From: Mesobacillus subterraneus
Lineage (GTDB): Bacteria; Bacillota; Bacilli; Bacillales; Cytobacillaceae
Direction of reading: 5' to 3'
Assembly (NCBI RefSeq): GCF_023715485.1
Contig: NZ_JAMBOF010000021.1
Coordinates: forward strand, 1-63,968
Length of the DNA stretch: 63,968 nucleotides
Both the position numbers and the translations under genes were made by a program. Positions within the stretch are counted from its first letter, which is position 1; every line of letters starts with the position of its first letter. Shown piece by piece: positions 10,959 through 19,695 of this stretch. The notes beneath the pieces are model-generated. The model was given only the letters and a program-made list of their open reading frames with translations. It was not told the origin of the DNA and did not search any database.

Positions 10959-11039
10959 AAACCAATTGTCCAAGCCACTTCCGCTTTCCCTATCGAAAAT
11001 GATACAATAATGGTCAGCTATATTAGAGGAGGATTCACT

Positions 11040-12497
11040 ATGTCATCAGATATTCGAGTGCGTTATGCGCCGAGTCCGACGGGGCATTTACATATCGGGA
11101 ACGCCCGTACAGCATTATTCAATTACTTATTCGCACGCAACAGAGGCGGGAAGTTCATCATCCGCATTGAAGATACTGACAAGAAACGCAATATCGAGGG
11201 CGGAGAGCAAAGCCAGCTGAAGTATCTTCAATGGCTTGGAATCGACTGGGATGAGAGCGTTGATGTCGGCGGGGAATATGGACCTTATCGTCAGTCAGAG
11301 CGTAATCATATTTATGAACAGTACAATCAAGAGCTGGTGGAAAAAGAACTTGCATATAAGTGTTATTGCACAGAGGAAGAACTTGAGGCAGAACGTGAAG
11401 AGCAGGCTGCACGCAATGAGACTCCTCATTATTCAGGAAAGTGCCGCCATTTGACTCCTAAGCAGCGGGAGCAGTTTGAAAAAGAAGGACGTCAGCCGAG
11501 CCTTCGCTTCAAGGTGCCTGCAGGAAAGATCATCGCATTCGAAGATATGGTAAAAGGCGAGGTAAGCTTTGAATCTGATGGAATGGGCGATTTTGTCATC
11601 GTAAAGAAGGATGGCACGCCTACTTATAACTATGCTGTTGTCCTTGATGATCATTTGATGAAGATTTCCCATGTCCTTCGCGGGGATGACCATATTTCCA
11701 ATACACCAAAGCAGCTTGTGATTTATGAAGCGTTTGGCTGGGAGCCGCCAGTATTCGGCCACATGACTTTGATCGTTAATGAAAGCCGCAAGAAGCTGAG
11801 CAAGCGTGATGAGTCAATCATCCAGTTTATCGAGCAATACGAAGAGCTGGGTTACTTGCCTGAAGCATTATTCAACTTCATTACATTGCTTGGATGGTCT
11901 CCGTCTGGGGAAGAAGAGATTTTCTCCAAGGATGAATTCATAGACATATTTGATCCAGCAAGGCTTTCAAAATCGCCAGCGCTTTTTGACCAGCAGAAGC
12001 TTGCCTGGATGAACAACCAGTACATGAAAAAGGCTGATTTGGACCGTGTTGTCGAGCTTGCGCTGCCGCATCTCCTCAAAGCCGGAAAAGTCAGCGAGGG
12101 CCGTACTGACGAAGAGGATGCATGGGTCCGCAGCCTGATCTCTTTGTACCACGATAAAATGAGCTTTGGAGCAGAAATCGTCGAGATGTCGGATTTATTT
12201 TTCCGTGATGAGGTAAACTATGACGAGGAAGCAAAAGAGGTCCTCGCAGGGGAGCAGGTTCCAGAAGTTCTGAGAGCGTTCCTTGCAGAAATTGACCAGC
12301 TTGAGGAATTCAAGGCTGATTCGATCAAGGCTGCAGTTAAGGCTGTCCAAAAAGCGACCGGCCAAAAGGGACAGAAGCTGTTCATGCCTGTCAGGGCGGC
12401 TGCGACTGGCCAGACTCATGGACCAGACCTGATGCTTGCGATGGAACTGATCGGCAAAGAAAAAGTGCGCGAAAGAGTCCAGAAGCTATTAGGCTGA
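11040..12497 (+). CDS. gltX: GltX, glutamyl-tRNA synthetase
   Basis: 485 residues of a class Ib tRNA synthetase. The HIGH-type motif is HIGN in [11 protein letters not shown], and the KMSKS-type motif is KLSKR in [12 protein letters not shown]. In Bacillus this enzyme charges both tRNA-Glu and, for later amidation, tRNA-Gln. I chose ATG 11040 because AGAGGAGGA lies 6 bases upstream and homologues begin there; an in-frame start 30 bases earlier would include the ribosome binding site. A TACAAT hexamer at 11003 could be a -10 box, but its -35 is poor. Confidence 0.97.
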   Translation: MSSDIRVRYAPSPTGHLHIGNARTALFNYLFARNRGGKFIIRIEDTDKKRNIEGGEQSQLKYLQWLGIDWDESVDVGGEYGPYRQSERNHIYEQYNQELVEKELAYKCYCTEEELEAEREEQAARNETPHYSGKCRHLTPKQREQFEKEGRQPSLRFKVPAGKIIAFEDMVKGEVSFESDGMGDFVIVKKDGTPTYNYAVVLDDHLMKISHVLRGDDHISNTPKQLVIYEAFGWEPPVFGHMTLIVNESRKKLSKRDESIIQFIEQYEELGYLPEALFNFITLLGWSPSGEEEIFSKDEFIDIFDPARLSKSPALFDQQKLAWMNNQYMKKADLDRVVELALPHLLKAGKVSEGRTDEEDAWVRSLISLYHDKMSFGAEIVEMSDLFFRDEVNYDEEAKEVLAGEQVPEVLRAFLAEIDQLEEFKADSIKAAVKAVQKATGQKGQKLFMPVRAAATGQTHGPDLMLAMELIGKEKVRERVQKLLG

Positions 12498-12568
12498 GCG
12501 TAAAACAATCATCCAGGGATTAGGCTAATAACTTTTTTAGTGTGTTATAGTTAACAGATGAGCAAAAA

Positions 12569-12574
12569 TATAAT
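12569..12574 (+). promoter_or_regulatory. probable -10 box of the cysE T-box transcript
   Basis: TATAAT at 12569-12574 stands at the right distance before the T-box leader. I could not find a good -35 hexamer at 16-18 bases, so the assignment rests on the -10 and on position. Confidence 0.5.
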
Positions 12575-12580
12575 ATAGTA

Positions 12581-12862
12581 AGAGTAATTCCATACATTCT
12601 AAAGTGTTGAAGAGGAAAAGTAGAAGGATGACGCTTGTTAGAGAGAACCATCACCGGCTGAAAGTGGTTCAGGCCCCTCATTTTTTGAAATGCGCCTCTG
12701 AGTCTCTTGATGAAAAGACAATGCTGTCTTAGTAGTTTTGGGCGGGACCTCCCGTTAACAGGTGAAAGTTGAGGCTGCATTTTGCTTTAAAGCGTGCCTA
12801 AACAGAGTGGAACCGCGCATACCAAGCGTCTCTGTCGTTTACGACAGGGGCGCTTTTTTTAA
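12581..12862 (+). ncRNA. T-box leader, cysteine-type
   Basis: A 280-base leader carries the T-box sequence AGAGTGGAACCGCG (12804-12817), which pairs with the end of uncharged tRNA, followed by an intrinsic terminator: AAGCGTCTCTGTCG pairs with CGACAGGGGCGCTT (12824-12855) and a run of T follows. A candidate specifier codon TGC (Cys) lies at 12691-12693 in GAAATGCGCC. Uncharged tRNA-Cys would favour the antiterminator and expression of cysE-cysS. The T-box and terminator are clear; the specifier assignment is inference supported by the downstream genes. Confidence 0.92.
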
Positions 12863-12936
12863 TTTTTTGGTAAGCCATACCTAAAGGGTGACATTCTTGA
12901 ATTACATCAAATTCTTATGAGAAGGGGGATTTCACC

Positions 12937-13623
12937 GTGTTTAAAATGTTTAAAGAAGACCTTGAAGTTGTCTTTGACCAGGATCCTTCCGCCAGGAGCG
13001 CACTGGAAGTGGTTTTGACATATGCCGGACTGCATGCGATTTGGTCCCATCGGTTGGCACATGCTTTCTATAAACGGAAATTTTATTTTATCGCAAGAGT
13101 GATTTCGCAAATAAGCCGCTTTTTCACGGGGGTTGAAATCCACCCGGGAGCGAAGATCGGCAGGCGTTTCTTCATCGACCACGGGATGGGTGTCGTAATT
13201 GGCGAAACCTGTGAGATTGGTGACAATGTAACGGTATTCCAGGGAGTGACCCTGGGCGGAACCGGAAAAGAAAAAGGCAAACGCCATCCAACTGTAAAGG
13301 ACAATGCATTGATCGCTACAGGAGCGAAGGTTTTAGGTTCGATCACGATTGGAGAAAATTCTAAGGTAGGTGCCGGATCGGTCGTTCTTAAAGATGTGCC
13401 GCCGAACTCTACCGTTGTCGGCATACCTGGGAAGATCGTCATCCAGGATGGCGTCAGGGTCAAAAAAGACTTCAATCACCGCGATTTGCCGGATCCGGTA
13501 GCTGACAGATGCAAAGATATCGAGACGGAATTATTAAAACTGAAAAAAGAACTCGAACTGGTTAAATTACAAAATGAATTGGAAGAAGTGAAGCAAGGAA
13601 GGGGCATGGAGAATGGGAATTAA
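12937..13623 (+). CDS. cysE: CysE, serine O-acetyltransferase
   Basis: 228 residues. It makes O-acetylserine, the carbon skeleton for cysteine. An N-terminal helical region is followed by a left-handed beta-helix of hexapeptide repeats (about 75-180) with the catalytic motif [12 protein letters not shown]. The C-terminal tail is charged and helical, with the repeated pattern [18 protein letters not shown], longer than in B. subtilis. The start is GTG 12937 with GAAGGGGG upstream; ATG 12946 is an alternative. The stop lies 11 bases inside cysS, so the two are translationally coupled under the T-box. Confidence 0.95.
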   Translation: MFKMFKEDLEVVFDQDPSARSALEVVLTYAGLHAIWSHRLAHAFYKRKFYFIARVISQISRFFTGVEIHPGAKIGRRFFIDHGMGVVIGETCEIGDNVTVFQGVTLGGTGKEKGKRHPTVKDNALIATGAKVLGSITIGENSKVGAGSVVLKDVPPNSTVVGIPGKIVIQDGVRVKKDFNHRDLPDPVADRCKDIETELLKLKKELELVKLQNELEEVKQGRGMENGN

Positions 13624-15010
13624 AATTTATAATACGCTTACTCGAAATAAAGAAGAGTTTATCCCTCTAGAAGAGGGAAAAGTGAAAATGTATGTTTGCG
13701 GACCTACCGTCTATAACTACATCCATATTGGAAATGCCCGCCCGGCCATCGTTTTCGATACGGTCCGGCGCTATCTTGAATTCCGGGGCTACAATGTCCG
13801 CTTTGTTTCAAATTTCACGGATGTTGATGACAAGCTAATTAAAGCCGCTAATGAATTGGGCGTGGACGTACCGACCGTTGCTGAGCGCTTCATCAATGCA
13901 TATTTTGAAGATGTCCACGCGCTTGGCTGCAAAACAGCCGATGCACACCCAAGGGTAACGGAAACGATGGAGCTGATCATTGAGTTTATTAGCGCATTGA
14001 TTGAAAAAGGATTTGCATACGAGTCTGGCGGCGACGTCTATTATAGGACGAGAGAATTCAATGATTATGGGAAGCTTTCACACCAGTCAATCGATGAGCT
14101 GAAGGTTGGAGCAAGGATCCAGGTGGGTGAAAAGAAACAGGATGCGCTTGACTTCGTGCTTTGGAAGACGGCTAAAGAGGGCGAGATTTCCTGGGATAGC
14201 CCATGGGGCCAAGGCCGTCCGGGCTGGCACATCGAATGCTCGGCAATGGCGAGGGAGTATCTTGGCGATACGATCGATATCCATGCCGGCGGCCAGGACT
14301 TAGCCTTCCCTCACCATGAAAATGAAATTGCCCAATCCGAGGCTTTGACAGGAAAAACGTTCGCTAACTACTGGATGCATAATGGCTATATCAACATCGA
14401 CAATGAAAAGATGTCAAAGTCACTTGGCAATTTCGTCACTGTCCATGACATCATTAAAAAGCATGATCCGCAGGTTTTAAGGTTTTTCATGCTGTCGGTA
14501 CACTACCGAAATCCAATCAACTACAGTGAAGAGCTGCTTGAAAATACAAAGGCTGCCTTTGAGCGGCTGAAGACTTCTTACCAGAATTTAAAGCATCGCA
14601 TGGGTGCGAGCGCTAACCTTACGGACAATAATCAGGAATGGCTGGATAAAATTGCGGCGCTCCGTGAGCAATTCATTAATGAAATGGATGATGACTTCAA
14701 TACAGCCAATGGAGTGTCCATCCTGTTTGAGCTTTCTAAGCTATCGAATTTATATTTGATGGAAAAAAACACGTCAGAAGATGTGATCAAGGCATTCATG
14801 AATGAATTCGAAACATTGTTTGGCGTGCTTGGCCTTTCTCTAAAGGACGAAGAGCTGCTTGATGAGGAAATTGAAGCCCTGATCGAAAAGCGCACACAGG
14901 CCCGCAAAGACAGGAACTTCAAGCTTGCTGATGAAATTCGCGACCAGCTGAAGGAAATGAATATCATCATCGAAGACACTCCGCAAGGCATCAGATGGAA
15001 AAGAGGCTAA
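13613..15010 (+). CDS. cysS: CysS, cysteinyl-tRNA synthetase
   Basis: 465 residues. The class I signature HIGN is in YIHIGNARP (about 37-45) and KMSKS in [11 protein letters not shown] (about 265). Zinc ligands include C28 in YVCGPTVY and the C/H residues of WHIECSAM. Charging tRNA-Cys closes the regulatory loop, since uncharged tRNA-Cys is the predicted T-box ligand. ATG 13613 follows AAGGAAGGGG inside cysE. mrnC starts directly after its stop codon with no gap. Confidence 0.97.
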   Translation: MGIKIYNTLTRNKEEFIPLEEGKVKMYVCGPTVYNYIHIGNARPAIVFDTVRRYLEFRGYNVRFVSNFTDVDDKLIKAANELGVDVPTVAERFINAYFEDVHALGCKTADAHPRVTETMELIIEFISALIEKGFAYESGGDVYYRTREFNDYGKLSHQSIDELKVGARIQVGEKKQDALDFVLWKTAKEGEISWDSPWGQGRPGWHIECSAMAREYLGDTIDIHAGGQDLAFPHHENEIAQSEALTGKTFANYWMHNGYINIDNEKMSKSLGNFVTVHDIIKKHDPQVLRFFMLSVHYRNPINYSEELLENTKAAFERLKTSYQNLKHRMGASANLTDNNQEWLDKIAALREQFINEMDDDFNTANGVSILFELSKLSNLYLMEKNTSEDVIKAFMNEFETLFGVLGLSLKDEELLDEEIEALIEKRTQARKDRNFKLADEIRDQLKEMNIIIEDTPQGIRWKRG

Positions 15011-15418
15011 ATGATGCTGCATTACGAACAAAAAGTAGATGAAAAACAATTGAACAGTCTTGCCCTTGCCTACATGGGTGATGCCGTCTATGAACAATAT
15101 GTACGGCATCATCTCCTGCAAAGCGGGAAGGTCAGGCCGAACCAGCTGCATAAAGAAGCGACAGCTTATGTATCGGCAAAATCACAGGCGAAATTCCTCC
15201 ACAAGCTTTTGGAGATGGAAATATTGTCTGAATCAGAAATAACGATTGTAAAAAGAGGCAGGAATGCGAAGTCAGGATCTGTCCCAAAAAACACCGATGT
15301 CCAAACATACCGTTACAGCACAGCATTTGAAGCGTTAATCGGTTCTTTGTATCTGGCAGGAAATATGAAACGGATAGAGGAACTGATTTCCACGGTATTT
15401 GCACTTGCTGAAGAATAG
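15011..15418 (+). CDS. mrnC: Mini-ribonuclease III, 23S rRNA maturation
   Basis: 135 residues, a catalytic RNase III domain without the double-stranded RNA-binding domain. The signature is [12 protein letters not shown] (17-28) with its catalytic acidic residues, plus [18 protein letters not shown], corresponding to the second catalytic helix. In Bacillus it trims the ends of 23S precursor. It starts at the base after the cysS stop, so translation is probably coupled. Confidence 0.94.
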   Translation: MMLHYEQKVDEKQLNSLALAYMGDAVYEQYVRHHLLQSGKVRPNQLHKEATAYVSAKSQAKFLHKLLEMEILSESEITIVKRGRNAKSGSVPKNTDVQTYRYSTAFEALIGSLYLAGNMKRIEELISTVFALAEE

Positions 15419-15436
15419 AAGGGAGGAACATTCCAT

Positions 15437-16396
15437 ATGAGCCAGAACCAGAACCAGAAACAAAAACAGAACCGGAACAACAGGCAGAAACAGGATGAAA
15501 ACCAGAAGCGAAAGCCTGCCAGGAACCAGTTACAGAAACAGGATGAGAATCCAAAACGAAAACCAGCCAGAAGCCAGGAACCGAAACACGACCAAAAACG
15601 GGACCAAAACCCGAAAATGAAACAAAAGCCTGAACAATTCCAGAACGAGAACGAAAACCAGGATTACATCATTGGAAAGAACCCGGTAATTGAAGCGCTG
15701 AAATCCGAACGAGATATTAATAAAATCCTGATTGCGGAAGGCTCGCAAAGCGGTCAAATGCAACAGGTGATCGGGATGGCAAGGGAAGCCAATGTGATGG
15801 TCCAATTCGTACCGAAGAAGAAAATTGACCAGCTTACTGAAGGCATCCATCAAGGAGTCATTGCCCAGGTGGCAGCCTATGAATACGCAGAAATCGATGA
15901 TTTGTTTGCAGCGGCCGAAAAGAAAGGTGAAGCTCCTTTCTTCCTGCTTCTTGATGAGATTGAAGACCCTCATAACCTCGGTTCAATCATGAGGACAGCG
16001 GACGCCTCAGGGGCGCATGGCATCATTATTCCACGGAGAAGAGCGGTTGGGTTGACCTCAACGGTTGCCAAGTCTTCAACAGGAGCGATTGAGTATATCC
16101 CGGTTGTCAGAATCACAAACATGGCTCAGACCATCGATGAATTGAAGGAACGTGGCGTCTGGATAGCAGGAACTGATGCGTCGGCAAAACAGGATTACCG
16201 TCAAATCGATGGGAAAATGCCTTTAGGCCTTGTGATTGGCAGTGAAGGAAAAGGAATGGGCAGGCTCATCCGTGATAAGTGTGATTTCCTGTTAAGTCTT
16301 CCGATGGTTGGGCATGTAACCTCCTTAAACGCATCTGTTGCTGCGGCATTGCTGATGTATGAAGTTTACCGTAAACGACAACCGCTAGGGGAATAA
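15437..16396 (+). CDS. rlmB: RlmB-type 23S rRNA 2'-O-methyltransferase with long basic N-terminus
   Basis: 319 residues, about 70 more than B. subtilis RlmB. Residues about 77-319 are the normal SpoU family enzyme: a substrate-binding domain beginning YIIGKNPVIEAL, then a SPOUT knot with NLGSIMRTADASGAHG, VIGSEGKGMGRL and SLNASVAAALL, which bind S-adenosylmethionine. The first ~75 residues are almost entirely Q, N, K, R, E, D and P, with a 16-residue tandem repeat (residues 17-32 and 33-48) and a third decayed copy. The extension has the good ribosome binding site GAAGGGAGGAAC before ATG 15437, so it appears to be translated. It is probably disordered and may contact rRNA. Confidence 0.93.
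   Translation: MSQNQNQKQKQNRNNRQKQDENQKRKPARNQLQKQDENPKRKPARSQEPKHDQKRDQNPKMKQKPEQFQNENENQDYIIGKNPVIEALKSERDINKILIAEGSQSGQMQQVIGMAREANVMVQFVPKKKIDQLTEGIHQGVIAQVAAYEYAEIDDLFAAAEKKGEAPFFLLLDEIEDPHNLGSIMRTADASGAHGIIIPRRRAVGLTSTVAKSSTGAIEYIPVVRITNMAQTIDELKERGVWIAGTDASAKQDYRQIDGKMPLGLVIGSEGKGMGRLIRDKCDFLLSLPMVGHVTSLNASVAAALLMYEVYRKRQPLGE
15485..15628 (+). repeat. 48-base coding tandem repeat in rlmB
   Basis: Two units, 15485-15532 and 15533-15580, encode QKQDENQKRKPARNQL and QKQDENPKRKPARSQE, followed by a degenerate third unit beginning PKHDQK. The unit length is a multiple of three, so expansion or loss would keep the frame. Confidence 0.85.
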
Positions 16397-16398
16397 GG

Positions 16399-16908
16399 AT
16401 GGACATCCTGCTTGTTGACGGCTACAACATCATTGGCGCCTGGCCGGAGCTGAACAGCCTGAAAAAGAAAGAGCTATCTGCCGCCAGGGACCGGCTGGTG
16501 GAAATCATGGCTGAATACCAGGCCTATACAGGGTTTCGTGTCATCATTGTTTTTGACGCGCATTTTGTGTCAGGAAATCAAAAAAAATACCAAAACTACA
16601 AGGTTGAAGTTATTTTTACAAAAGAGAGTGAAACGGCTGATGAACGGATTGAAAAGCTGGCGATCGCACTGAGCAACCGTAAAACGCAAATCCATGTAGC
16701 TACCTCCGACTATACGGAGCAATGGGCGATTTTTGGACAGGGAGCACTGAGAAAATCGGCACGTGAGCTCCTGACAGAAACAAATTTAATTGGGAAAAAA
16801 ATAGAAAAAAAAGTGAAGATCATCCAGGAAAAAAAGCCAAGCGCCAAGATTCCGCTTACAAAAGAAGTGGCAGAAATTTTTGAAAAATGGCGCAGAGGAG
16901 AACATTGA
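16399..16908 (+). CDS. rae1: Rae1 (YacP), ribosome-associated NYN-domain endonuclease
   Basis: 169 residues with an NYN/PIN-like nuclease fold: start MDILLVDGYNIIG, internal VIIVFDAHFV and the C-terminal acidic motif near VATSDYTEQWAIFGQGA. In B. subtilis this protein cuts mRNA in the ribosomal A site in a translation-dependent way. ATG 16399 lies 2 bases after the rlmB stop, and its ribosome binding site AGGGGAATAAGG overlaps that stop. The basic C-terminus fits ribosome binding. Confidence 0.93.
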   Translation: MDILLVDGYNIIGAWPELNSLKKKELSAARDRLVEIMAEYQAYTGFRVIIVFDAHFVSGNQKKYQNYKVEVIFTKESETADERIEKLAIALSNRKTQIHVATSDYTEQWAIFGQGALRKSARELLTETNLIGKKIEKKVKIIQEKKPSAKIPLTKEVAEIFEKWRRGEH

Positions 16909-16912
16909 CCTG

Positions 16913-16942
16913 TTGACGCCTTAAAAAAGCCTGCTGTATAAT
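16913..16942 (+). promoter_or_regulatory. sigH promoter
   Basis: TTGACG (16913-16918) and TATAAT (16937-16942) are separated by 18 bases, a good sigma-A promoter overlapping the end of rae1. Confidence 0.8.
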
Positions 16943-16976
16943 ATTTCTATCTGTATGTGCGGGCGGGGGGATCGAA

Positions 16977-17627
16977 ATGAGTGCTGACATCGGGAATCGT
17001 TTAAATGAGGTCTATTTATTGCTAGAGGATGAAGAAATTATTGAAGCGGTGCACAGAGGAGAAAGTGATGCGCTTGATTTTTTGATTCACAAGTACAGGA
17101 ATTTCGTTCGGGCTAAAGCACGTTCTTACTTTTTGATCGGAGCAGACAAAGAGGACATCGTGCAGGAAGGAATGATTGGCTTATATAAGGCAATCCGTGA
17201 TTTCCGCGAGGACAAGCTTACATCATTCAAGGCATTTGCCGAGCTTTGCATTACCCGTCAGATCATTACGGCAATCAAAACGGCCACCAGGCAAAAACAC
17301 ATCCCTCTGAATTCCTATGTTTCCTTGGACAAGCCAATCTATGACGAGGAATCGGACAGGACGCTGATGGATGTATTATCCGGTGCGAAAGTGATGGACC
17401 CCGAAGAGTTATTTATCAACCAGGAAGAATTTGACCAGATTGAAGTGAAAATGTCAGAGTTGCTCAGCGATCTCGAAAGAAAAGTGCTCGCATTATATTT
17501 GGACGGACAATCTTATCAGGAAATTTCTGAAGAGCTGAACCGCCACGTCAAGTCGATCGATAATGCTCTTCAGAGAGTAAAGCGGAAGCTTGAGAGATAT
17601 CTTGAGCTGAGAGAACTGTCAGTGTAA
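16977..17627 (+). CDS. sigH: Sigma-H, RNA polymerase sigma factor of the transition to sporulation
   Basis: 216 residues. Region 2 contains LIHKYRNFVRAKARSYFLIGADKEDIVQEGMIGL with its core-binding and -10 recognition helices; region 4 contains the helix-turn-helix QSYQEISEELNRHVKSIDNALQRVKRKL. SigH drives competence and early sporulation genes such as spo0A. ATG 16977 follows GCGGGGGG. The N-terminus differs from B. subtilis for about 17 residues and is close from residue 18 on. Confidence 0.97.
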   Translation: MSADIGNRLNEVYLLLEDEEIIEAVHRGESDALDFLIHKYRNFVRAKARSYFLIGADKEDIVQEGMIGLYKAIRDFREDKLTSFKAFAELCITRQIITAIKTATRQKHIPLNSYVSLDKPIYDEESDRTLMDVLSGAKVMDPEELFINQEEFDQIEVKMSELLSDLERKVLALYLDGQSYQEISEELNRHVKSIDNALQRVKRKLERYLELRELSV

Positions 17628-17681
17628 GCTGAATTGCCAAAAAATAGCCACAAAACTGACTTTTAATCTCAGAACCACTTA

Positions 17682-17710
17682 TTGACACAATCTAGCTGCC
17701 ATGTTACATT
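17682..17710 (+). promoter_or_regulatory. candidate promoter for rpmG-secE
   Basis: TTGACA (17682-17687) and TACATT (17705-17710) are 17 bases apart. A perfect TATAAT at 17719-17724 lies too far from this -35 and has no good one of its own, so either could serve. Confidence 0.5.
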
Positions 17711-17755
17711 TTTAAAGATATAATAGATATCTTATTATTGTTAGCAGGTGTCCAG

Positions 17756-17905
17756 ATGAATAAAAAGGTGACTCTTGCTTGTGTGGAATGTGGCTCGCGC
17801 AATTATTCTACAACGAGCAACAAGCAAACTCAAACAGAACGTTTAGAGCTGAAAAAGTACTGCAGCAACTGCGGTGCCCATACAGTTCATAAGGAAACTA
17901 AATAA
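17756..17905 (+). CDS. rpmG: Ribosomal protein L33, zinc-binding form
   Basis: A 49-residue protein beginning [17 protein letters not shown] and containing two CxxC pairs (CVEC and CSNC), i.e. the zinc-containing C+ form. L33 sits near the E site of the 50S subunit. ATG 17756 is preceded by GCAGGTGTCCAG. Bacilli usually keep several L33 paralogues, some zinc-free and induced when zinc is short; this is the copy always next to secE. Confidence 0.95.
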   Translation: MNKKVTLACVECGSRNYSTTSNKQTQTERLELKKYCSNCGAHTVHKETK

Positions 17906-17956
17906 GGTTTTCAGATAGATCATCATATGGAATTCCGATAAGTTGGAGGTTACAAA

Positions 17957-18139
17957 ATGCAGCGCATCACTACGTTTTTCAGTGAAGTTGGACGTGAAAT
18001 GAGAAAGGTCAGCTGGCCAAAGCGCAAAGAGCTGACTCGTTATACAATTACGGTTTTGTCTACAGTTGCTTTTGCTGCACTTTTCTTTGCAGTGCTGGAC
18101 CTTGGTATTTCTGAATTGATTCGCTTAATTCTTGAATAA
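17957..18139 (+). CDS. secE: SecE, preprotein translocase subunit
   Basis: 60 residues, the short single-span form of Gram-positive bacteria. The cytoplasmic amphipathic helix with REMRKVSWPKRKEL is followed by one transmembrane helix (about 31-53). SecE clamps the two halves of SecY (encoded at 44747). The ribosome binding site GTTGGAGGT lies 8 bases before ATG 17957. Confidence 0.97.
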   Translation: MQRITTFFSEVGREMRKVSWPKRKELTRYTITVLSTVAFAALFFAVLDLGISELIRLILE

Positions 18140-18186
18140 CAACCAAGAACTCATGGTATAATGGAAAATATAACGCAGGACAAGTT

Positions 18187-18213
18187 TAAAAGCCCGGATA
18201 ACGGGTTTTTTAT
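18187..18213 (+). terminator. weak intrinsic terminator after secE
   Basis: AAGCCCG and CGGGTTT form a short stem around GATAA, followed by T-rich sequence. It would partly separate rpmG-secE from nusG. A TATAAT at 18157-18162 with TTGAAT 19 bases upstream is a possible nusG promoter, but it lies before this terminator. Confidence 0.6.
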
Positions 18214-18251
18214 TTGCTTGAAAAAGTTAACATTGCGCACTTAGACTAGTT

Positions 18252-18365
18252 TCTAGTTCGAGTGCCTGGCCCCTTGGGTCATAAGTCGGCTCTCTCCGGA
18301 AATCAGTATTTCCTGTGGAAGCCAGCCTATGTCTGCCGGGGCTGACCGAGGCGCTTGCGCTTTTC
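18252..18365 (+). repeat. full-length copy of an intergenic repeat element
   Basis: The element runs from TCTAGTTCGAGTGCCTGG to GGGGCTGACCGAGGCGCTTGCGCTTTTC. Its middle is an imperfect palindrome (CATAAGTCGGCT against AGCCAGCCTATG, centre near 18305). Shorter relatives with the same right end lie at 19625-19692, 21672-21719 and 59751-59792. I recall similar sequences dispersed between genes in Bacillaceae; no protein is encoded. It occupies the space just upstream of nusG. Confidence 0.75.
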
Positions 18366-18419
18366 GATTGCGAATGAGCATTTAGATGTGGGGAGGGATG
18401 GACGATTTAGTCCTCGATG

Positions 18420-18953
18420 ATGGAAAAAAACTGGTATGTAGTTCATACTTACTCAGGCTATGAGAATAAGGTCAAGACGAATCTTGAAAAGCGTGTTGAA
18501 ACAATGGGCATGCAAGATAAGATTTTTCGCGTGATTGTGCCTGAAGAAGAAGAAACTGATTTCAAAAATGGCAAGAAGAAAGTAGTAAAGCGCAAGACAT
18601 TCCCAGGGTATGTCCTTGTAGAAATTGTGATGACAGACGACTCTTGGTACGTGGTGCGTAACACTCCGGGCGTTACTGGGTTTGTAGGCTCTTCAGGTGC
18701 AGGTTCAAAGCCAACGGCGCTATTGCCTGAAGAAGTAACATTCATCCTTAAGCGCATGGGTGTCGAAGAAAAGAAATTCGATATCAACTTCGAGCTTGGC
18801 GAAACTGTCCAGGTCAGCGAAGGGCCATTTACTAACTTCACTGGCACGATTGAAGAGATCGATAAGGATAAGGCGAAGCTTAAAGTTCTTGTCAATATGT
18901 TCGGCCGTGACACTCCTGTTGAACTTGAATTTTCACAGATTCAAAAATTATAA
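18420..18953 (+). CDS. nusG: NusG, transcription elongation and pausing factor
   Basis: 177 residues. The N-terminal NGN domain (MEKNWYVVHTYSGYE, about 1-110) binds RNA polymerase across the cleft; the C-terminal KOW domain (about 122-177, with FELGETVQVSEGPFTNFTG) contacts ribosome or Rho. ATG 18420 matches the family start; an adjacent ATG at 18417 would add one Met. The only strong ribosome binding site, GGGGAGGG (18390-18397), is 22 bases away, unusually far; GGAC and GTCC (18400-18413) could form a hairpin that shortens the gap to 8. Confidence 0.96.
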   Translation: MEKNWYVVHTYSGYENKVKTNLEKRVETMGMQDKIFRVIVPEEEETDFKNGKKKVVKRKTFPGYVLVEIVMTDDSWYVVRNTPGVTGFVGSSGAGSKPTALLPEEVTFILKRMGVEEKKFDINFELGETVQVSEGPFTNFTGTIEEIDKDKAKLKVLVNMFGRDTPVELEFSQIQKL

Positions 18954-18964
18954 TTTGAAATAGC

Positions 18965-18993
18965 TTGAAATCAATTTTAAAAAGTGTTAATAT
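18965..18993 (+). promoter_or_regulatory. rplK-rplA promoter
   Basis: TTGAAA (18965-18970) and TAATAT (18988-18993) are 17 bases apart. The -10 and its flank GTTAATATTTC recur in the promoters of rpoB, ybxF and rplM in this window. Confidence 0.7.
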
Positions 18994-19068
18994 TTCATAG
19001 GTCAGTATGTCTTGGACGATTGACAGATCTATGTCAAGTTCTTTATTTAATATAAAGACTTTTGTTAT

Positions 19069-19099
19069 GAGTGGGAGGGGCAATCCCCTATTACCACAT
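19069..19099 (+). promoter_or_regulatory. putative L1-binding leader hairpin before rplK
   Basis: GTGG-GA-GGGG-CAAT-CCCC-TATTA-CCAC folds into a hairpin with an asymmetric internal loop. The sequences GTGGGAGG and TATTACCAC resemble the two strands of the L1-binding site of 23S rRNA (GGTGGGAGG and AAATACCACC in E. coli). It lies 26 bases before rplK, in the operon that encodes L1, where feedback repression by L1 is the known mechanism in other bacteria. Confidence 0.7.
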
Positions 19100-19124
19100 C
19101 ACGGACTTTAAGGAGGTGTGTCTC

Positions 19125-19550
19125 GTGGCTAAAAAAGTAATTAAGATGGTTAAGTTACAAATCCCTGCTGGTAAAGCCAATCCGGCACCACCAGTTGGAC
19201 CTGCACTAGGTCAAGCCGGTGTTAATATCATGGGATTCTGTAAGGAGTTTAACGCTCGCACAGCTGATCAAGCTGGACTAATCATTCCTGTTGAAATTAC
19301 GGTTTTTGAAGACCGTTCATTTACATTTATTACGAAAACTCCCCCTGCTGCAGTTCTTTTGAAAGTAGCAGCTGGAATCCAGTCTGGTTCTGGTGAACCA
19401 AACCGTAATAAAGTAGCAACAGTCAAGCGTGATAAGGTACGTGAGATTGCTGAACAGAAAATGCCTGACCTTAACGCAGCTAGCGTTGAAGCAGCAATGC
19501 GTATGGTTGAAGGTACTGCACGCAGCATGGGAATCACGATCGAAGACTAA
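19125..19550 (+). CDS. rplK: Ribosomal protein L11
   Basis: 141 residues, the usual length. The N-terminal domain ([23 protein letters not shown]) and C-terminal RNA-binding domain ([14 protein letters not shown]...GTARSMGI) are intact. L11 binds the GTPase-associated region of 23S rRNA under the L10-L12 stalk and is needed for RelA activation. The start is GTG 19125 with AAGGAGGTGTG 8 bases upstream. The [14 protein letters not shown] loop looks unaltered. Confidence 0.98.
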   Translation: MAKKVIKMVKLQIPAGKANPAPPVGPALGQAGVNIMGFCKEFNARTADQAGLIIPVEITVFEDRSFTFITKTPPAAVLLKVAAGIQSGSGEPNRNKVATVKRDKVREIAEQKMPDLNAASVEAAMRMVEGTARSMGITIED

Positions 19551-19624
19551 TTTCTGCTGCAAAGATTGATGGGTTGCGTTGCTGAATTAGATTTCACTCG
19601 CAACCTTTTATCTGTATGATACGG

Positions 19625-19692
19625 CGCCTATATGGCGCCTTCGCTTTTCGTTGTTAAGCTCCGGCGCCGGAGAATAGGCGCCTCCGCTTTTC
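19625..19692 (+). repeat. two truncated intergenic repeat tails between rplK and rplA
   Basis: Two tails, 19633-19649 (TGGCGCCTTCGCTTTTC) and 19676-19692 (AGGCGCCTCCGCTTTTC), match the right end of the element at 18252. Between them lies the perfect 14-base palindrome CTCCGGCGCCGGAG (19659-19672). Just upstream GGTTGCG and CGCAACC (19574-19605) could form a stem followed by TTTT, a possible attenuator. Confidence 0.65.
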
Positions 19693-19695
19693 ATC

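Noticed and set aside
15530-15973. Reverse-strand ORF of 147 codons inside rlmB
   Set aside because: Shadow of the repetitive, A-rich coding sequence; hydrophobic low-complexity product with no support.
18398-18463. 21-codon ORF overlapping the nusG start
   Set aside because: Its ATG abuts the ribosome binding site with no spacing, so efficient initiation is unlikely; kept only as context for the nusG start finding.
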